Source: Mucilaginibacter yixingensis (lineage in GTDB: Bacteria; Bacteroidota; Bacteroidia; Sphingobacteriales; Sphingobacteriaceae). Taken from it: a DNA stretch of 64,000 nt. Each line of letters begins with the position of its first letter. The stretch's first letter is position 1. Location of the stretch: NCBI RefSeq assembly GCF_041080815.1, contig NZ_CP160205.1, positions 1,612,001 through 1,676,000 on the forward strand, given 5' to 3'. A program made the translations under genes and the position numbers. The notes beneath the pieces are model-generated. The model was given only the letters and a program-made list of their open reading frames with translations, was not told the origin of the DNA and searched no databases. Shown here in pieces: positions 62,356 through 64,000 of the stretch.

Positions 62356-63258
62356 TTAAATCCCGGTCCCCCACACCATAATGTTCTTATCATCACCCGT
62401 ACTAATCAACTGATCATCATTCCAAACCAGTTTATTAACCGATAGTACATGGGCCGGATAACCTTTCTCGCGACTGATGATCTTCCGCAGACTGAAATCT
62501 TCGGTATCCCAGATCTTGATGCTTTTGTCCATACTGGCGGTAGCAAACAAAGGTTGGGTAGGATGAACGGCGATATGATTGATGGCAAATAAATGTGCCG
62601 GGATATTTTTCACTAATTCAAAGCTATTGGCATCCCAGATTTTCAATTGTGCATCGCGGGCCCCGGAGTAGATGTGTCGGCCGTCGGCAGAGTAGGCAGT
62701 TGCAAAGACCGACATGGTGTGCCCGGTCAGTGTAGCTTGCGGACTATAGTCGTCTAAATTAAAAACGGCCACGCTGTTATCGCGACAACCAAATGCTGCG
62801 CTTTTTTGATCGGGCGAAATGGCAATACTGCGGATGGTATCATGCGATACTTTAACCACATGCACACGTTCCAGGGTATCCAGATTCCAAACGCTTGTGG
62901 TACCATCTTCTGAGGCCACCAGCAGTTCTTTTTTGTTGGGGACGGATTGGATATCAAAAACAGGTTTAGTGTGGAAGTTTAAGCCTTTAATCAGTTTCTG
63001 CTGAATGAAATCGAATACCAGTACTTGTCCACTGCGCAGACCGGCAAACATCAGCGGATAACCTGCCGGGCAATGGATAGCATAAATTGACGCATTGACC
63101 GGAAACATCACCTTGATGAACGAGTTAGTTTTCAGGCTCCATTCTACCAGTCCCTTATCGTTACCGCCAGAAAACAGGATGCCTGGCTTTTGTGAGAGCG
63201 TTAAAGCGTATACGGGATTGCCGTGGCCAGTTAATTCGGTGAGTTTTTCTATGGTCAT
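62356..63258 (-). CDS. WD40-repeat protein
   Basis: 300 residues made almost wholly of WD40-like repeats, about seven blades, forming a beta-propeller. Clear repeats: ATLTGHTMSVFATAYSADGRHIYSGARDAQLKIWDAN, INHIAVHPTQPLFATASMDKSIKIWD and LSVNKLVWNDDQLISTGDDKNIMVWG. No signal peptide, so a cytoplasmic scaffold or protein-interaction module. No linked enzyme gene reveals the partner. Convergent with dnaJ and ended by the shared terminator. Confidence 0.88.
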   Translation of the reverse strand: MTIEKLTELTGHGNPVYALTLSQKPGILFSGGNDKGLVEWSLKTNSFIKVMFPVNASIYAIHCPAGYPLMFAGLRSGQVLVFDFIQQKLIKGLNFHTKPVFDIQSVPNKKELLVASEDGTTSVWNLDTLERVHVVKVSHDTIRSIAISPDQKSAAFGCRDNSVAVFNLDDYSPQATLTGHTMSVFATAYSADGRHIYSGARDAQLKIWDANSFELVKNIPAHLFAINHIAVHPTQPLFATASMDKSIKIWDTEDFSLRKIISREKGYPAHVLSVNKLVWNDDQLISTGDDKNIMVWGTGI

Positions 63259-63281
63259 TTGTCGGTGGGCATTATCCTAAA

Positions 63282-63379
63282 ACGTCATTGCGAGGAACGA
63301 AGCAATCTCTGCAAAGGACATTCCGACTTGTATGACGGCCTGGCAATTACAGAGATTGCTTCGTTCCTCGCAATGACGT
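63282..63379. repeat. GTCATTGCGAGG-type palindromic repeat, perfect copy
   Basis: 30-bp arms (63282-63311 and 63350-63379) are exact complements around a 38-bp loop. Best copy of the family also found at 8052, 28848 and 39767. Confidence 0.92.
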
Positions 63380-63383
63380 GATG

Positions 63384-63977
63384 TTATTTATGACGAGACT
63401 CTAAGTTTTTTGCAATCGTTTCAAGGCTTAAGCCTTTTTCACGCAGCAATACAATTAGGTGAAACACCAGGTCTGAAGCCTCGTTAATCAGGTCGGTCTC
63501 TGTTTCGGCAAGGGCGGCAATTACCGTTTCTACACCTTCTTCGCCAACTTTCTGGGCAATTTTGTTGAGGCCTTTACTGCGCAGTTTGTTAACGTATGAT
63601 CCTTCTACCGGGTTCTCAAAACGGTCGTTCACAATCTGTTCCAGCTCCATAATGAAGTTCTGGTTATACTCGGTATTAAAGCAGCTGCGTGAGCCGGTGT
63701 GGCAAGTTGGGCCATCAGGTTTTACCTTGATAAGGATGGTATCGTTATCGCAATCAATAGCCATGCTTTTTACATGCAGAAAATTGTTGCTGGTTTCGCC
63801 TTTTGTCCACAAGCGTTGTTTTGAGCGCGAGAAGAAGGTGACGATTTTTTCCTTTTCGGTTTTCTCGTAAGCTTCCTGGTTCATGTAACCCAGCATCAGC
63901 ACCTCAAGGGTTTTCTCGTCTTGTATAACTACCGGCACAAGGCCGTCGGTTTTGCTAAAATCTATTTCCATTAACAT
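63384..63977 (-). CDS. hisIE: Bifunctional phosphoribosyl-AMP cyclohydrolase / phosphoribosyl-ATP pyrophosphatase
   Basis: Two consecutive steps of histidine synthesis. The HisI domain (1-105) carries metal- and Cys-rich segments IDCDNDTILIKVKPDGPTCHTGSRSCF. The HisE domain (about 108-197) follows, with VGEEGVETVIAALAETETDLINEASDLVFHLIVLL as the MazG-like metal-binding helix region. Length 197 is normal for the fused form. Only 23 bases remain upstream in the window; the rest of the his genes would lie beyond it. Start may be the ATG here or the next one two codons on. Confidence 0.95.
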   Translation of the reverse strand: MLMEIDFSKTDGLVPVVIQDEKTLEVLMLGYMNQEAYEKTEKEKIVTFFSRSKQRLWTKGETSNNFLHVKSMAIDCDNDTILIKVKPDGPTCHTGSRSCFNTEYNQNFIMELEQIVNDRFENPVEGSYVNKLRSKGLNKIAQKVGEEGVETVIAALAETETDLINEASDLVFHLIVLLREKGLSLETIAKNLESRHK

Positions 63978-64000
63978 CTATTCTAAACCTGTCAAACTAT

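Overview
The window reads as chromosomal DNA of a Bacteroidota bacterium, most likely family Sphingobacteriaceae (Mucilaginibacter/Pedobacter-like; inferred from gene content, not from a marker comparison). Pointers are Bacteroidota-restricted families (DUF4835/PorD-like, DUF4905, TIGR02757, OmpP1/FadL, LuxC-like acyl-CoA reductase beside a dicluster ferredoxin), futalosine-pathway menaquinone synthesis (mqnC), an archaeal-type ProRS, a sphingomyelin-synthase-like membrane protein and a TTTG / nnnnTTTG promoter in front of blaI. I found about 61 protein genes. I saw no tRNA or rRNA gene, CRISPR array, insertion sequence or prophage.

Layout. 1-6 kb: FAD-linked 2-hydroxy-acid oxidase (cut by the window start), thioesterase, Hsp20, alpha/beta hydrolase, fabI, a TonB-C protein and a cupin. 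6-13 kb: recN, a BlaR1/BlaI pair with a very clear operator-promoter, a PorD-like protein and coaBC. 13-20 kb: a lipoprotein, an rRNA methyltransferase-like protein, mlaFE, an SDR, and a PspC / LiaF-like / RDD envelope-stress-type cluster. 20-31 kb: housekeeping genes (mqnC, arginine deiminase, argS, a TIGR02757 protein, a cystathionine gamma-synthase-like enzyme, proS) with one SUKH protein. 31-41 kb: Tyr/Gly-rich lipoprotein plus OmpP1/FadL porin, Dps, a tight DUF4905-LysM-udk-PL8 run, and an SMP-30 protein. 41-47 kb: DUF1800 (frameshifted)/DUF1501 pair and a ClC channel. 47-60 kb: GH15 glucoamylase with a PAP2 protein, a TPR histidine kinase, YciF-like, PAP2_C, YceI, NlpC/P60, ferredoxin/LuxC-like and ftsE. 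60-64 kb: grpE-dnaJ, a WD40 protein and hisIE.

Two themes go beyond a normal gene list. First, intergenic space is packed with dispersed inverted repeats of several families. Many have GTCAT...ATGAC ends, some abut or supply stop codons, one perfect 25-bp inverted repeat lies in frame inside a TIGR02757 gene, and a half copy lies in frame inside recN. Second, two unlinked heat-shock loci (hsp20 and grpE-dnaJ) share an unusual upstream arrangement: TGTCRG-type dyads followed by TGGYA-N6-TTGAT, which has sigma-54-like spacing but GA where GC is expected at -12. The BlaI operators are equally striking: two identical TACGA-N6-TCGTA dyads flank the -7 box exactly. I found no clear new multi-gene defence or secretion system.
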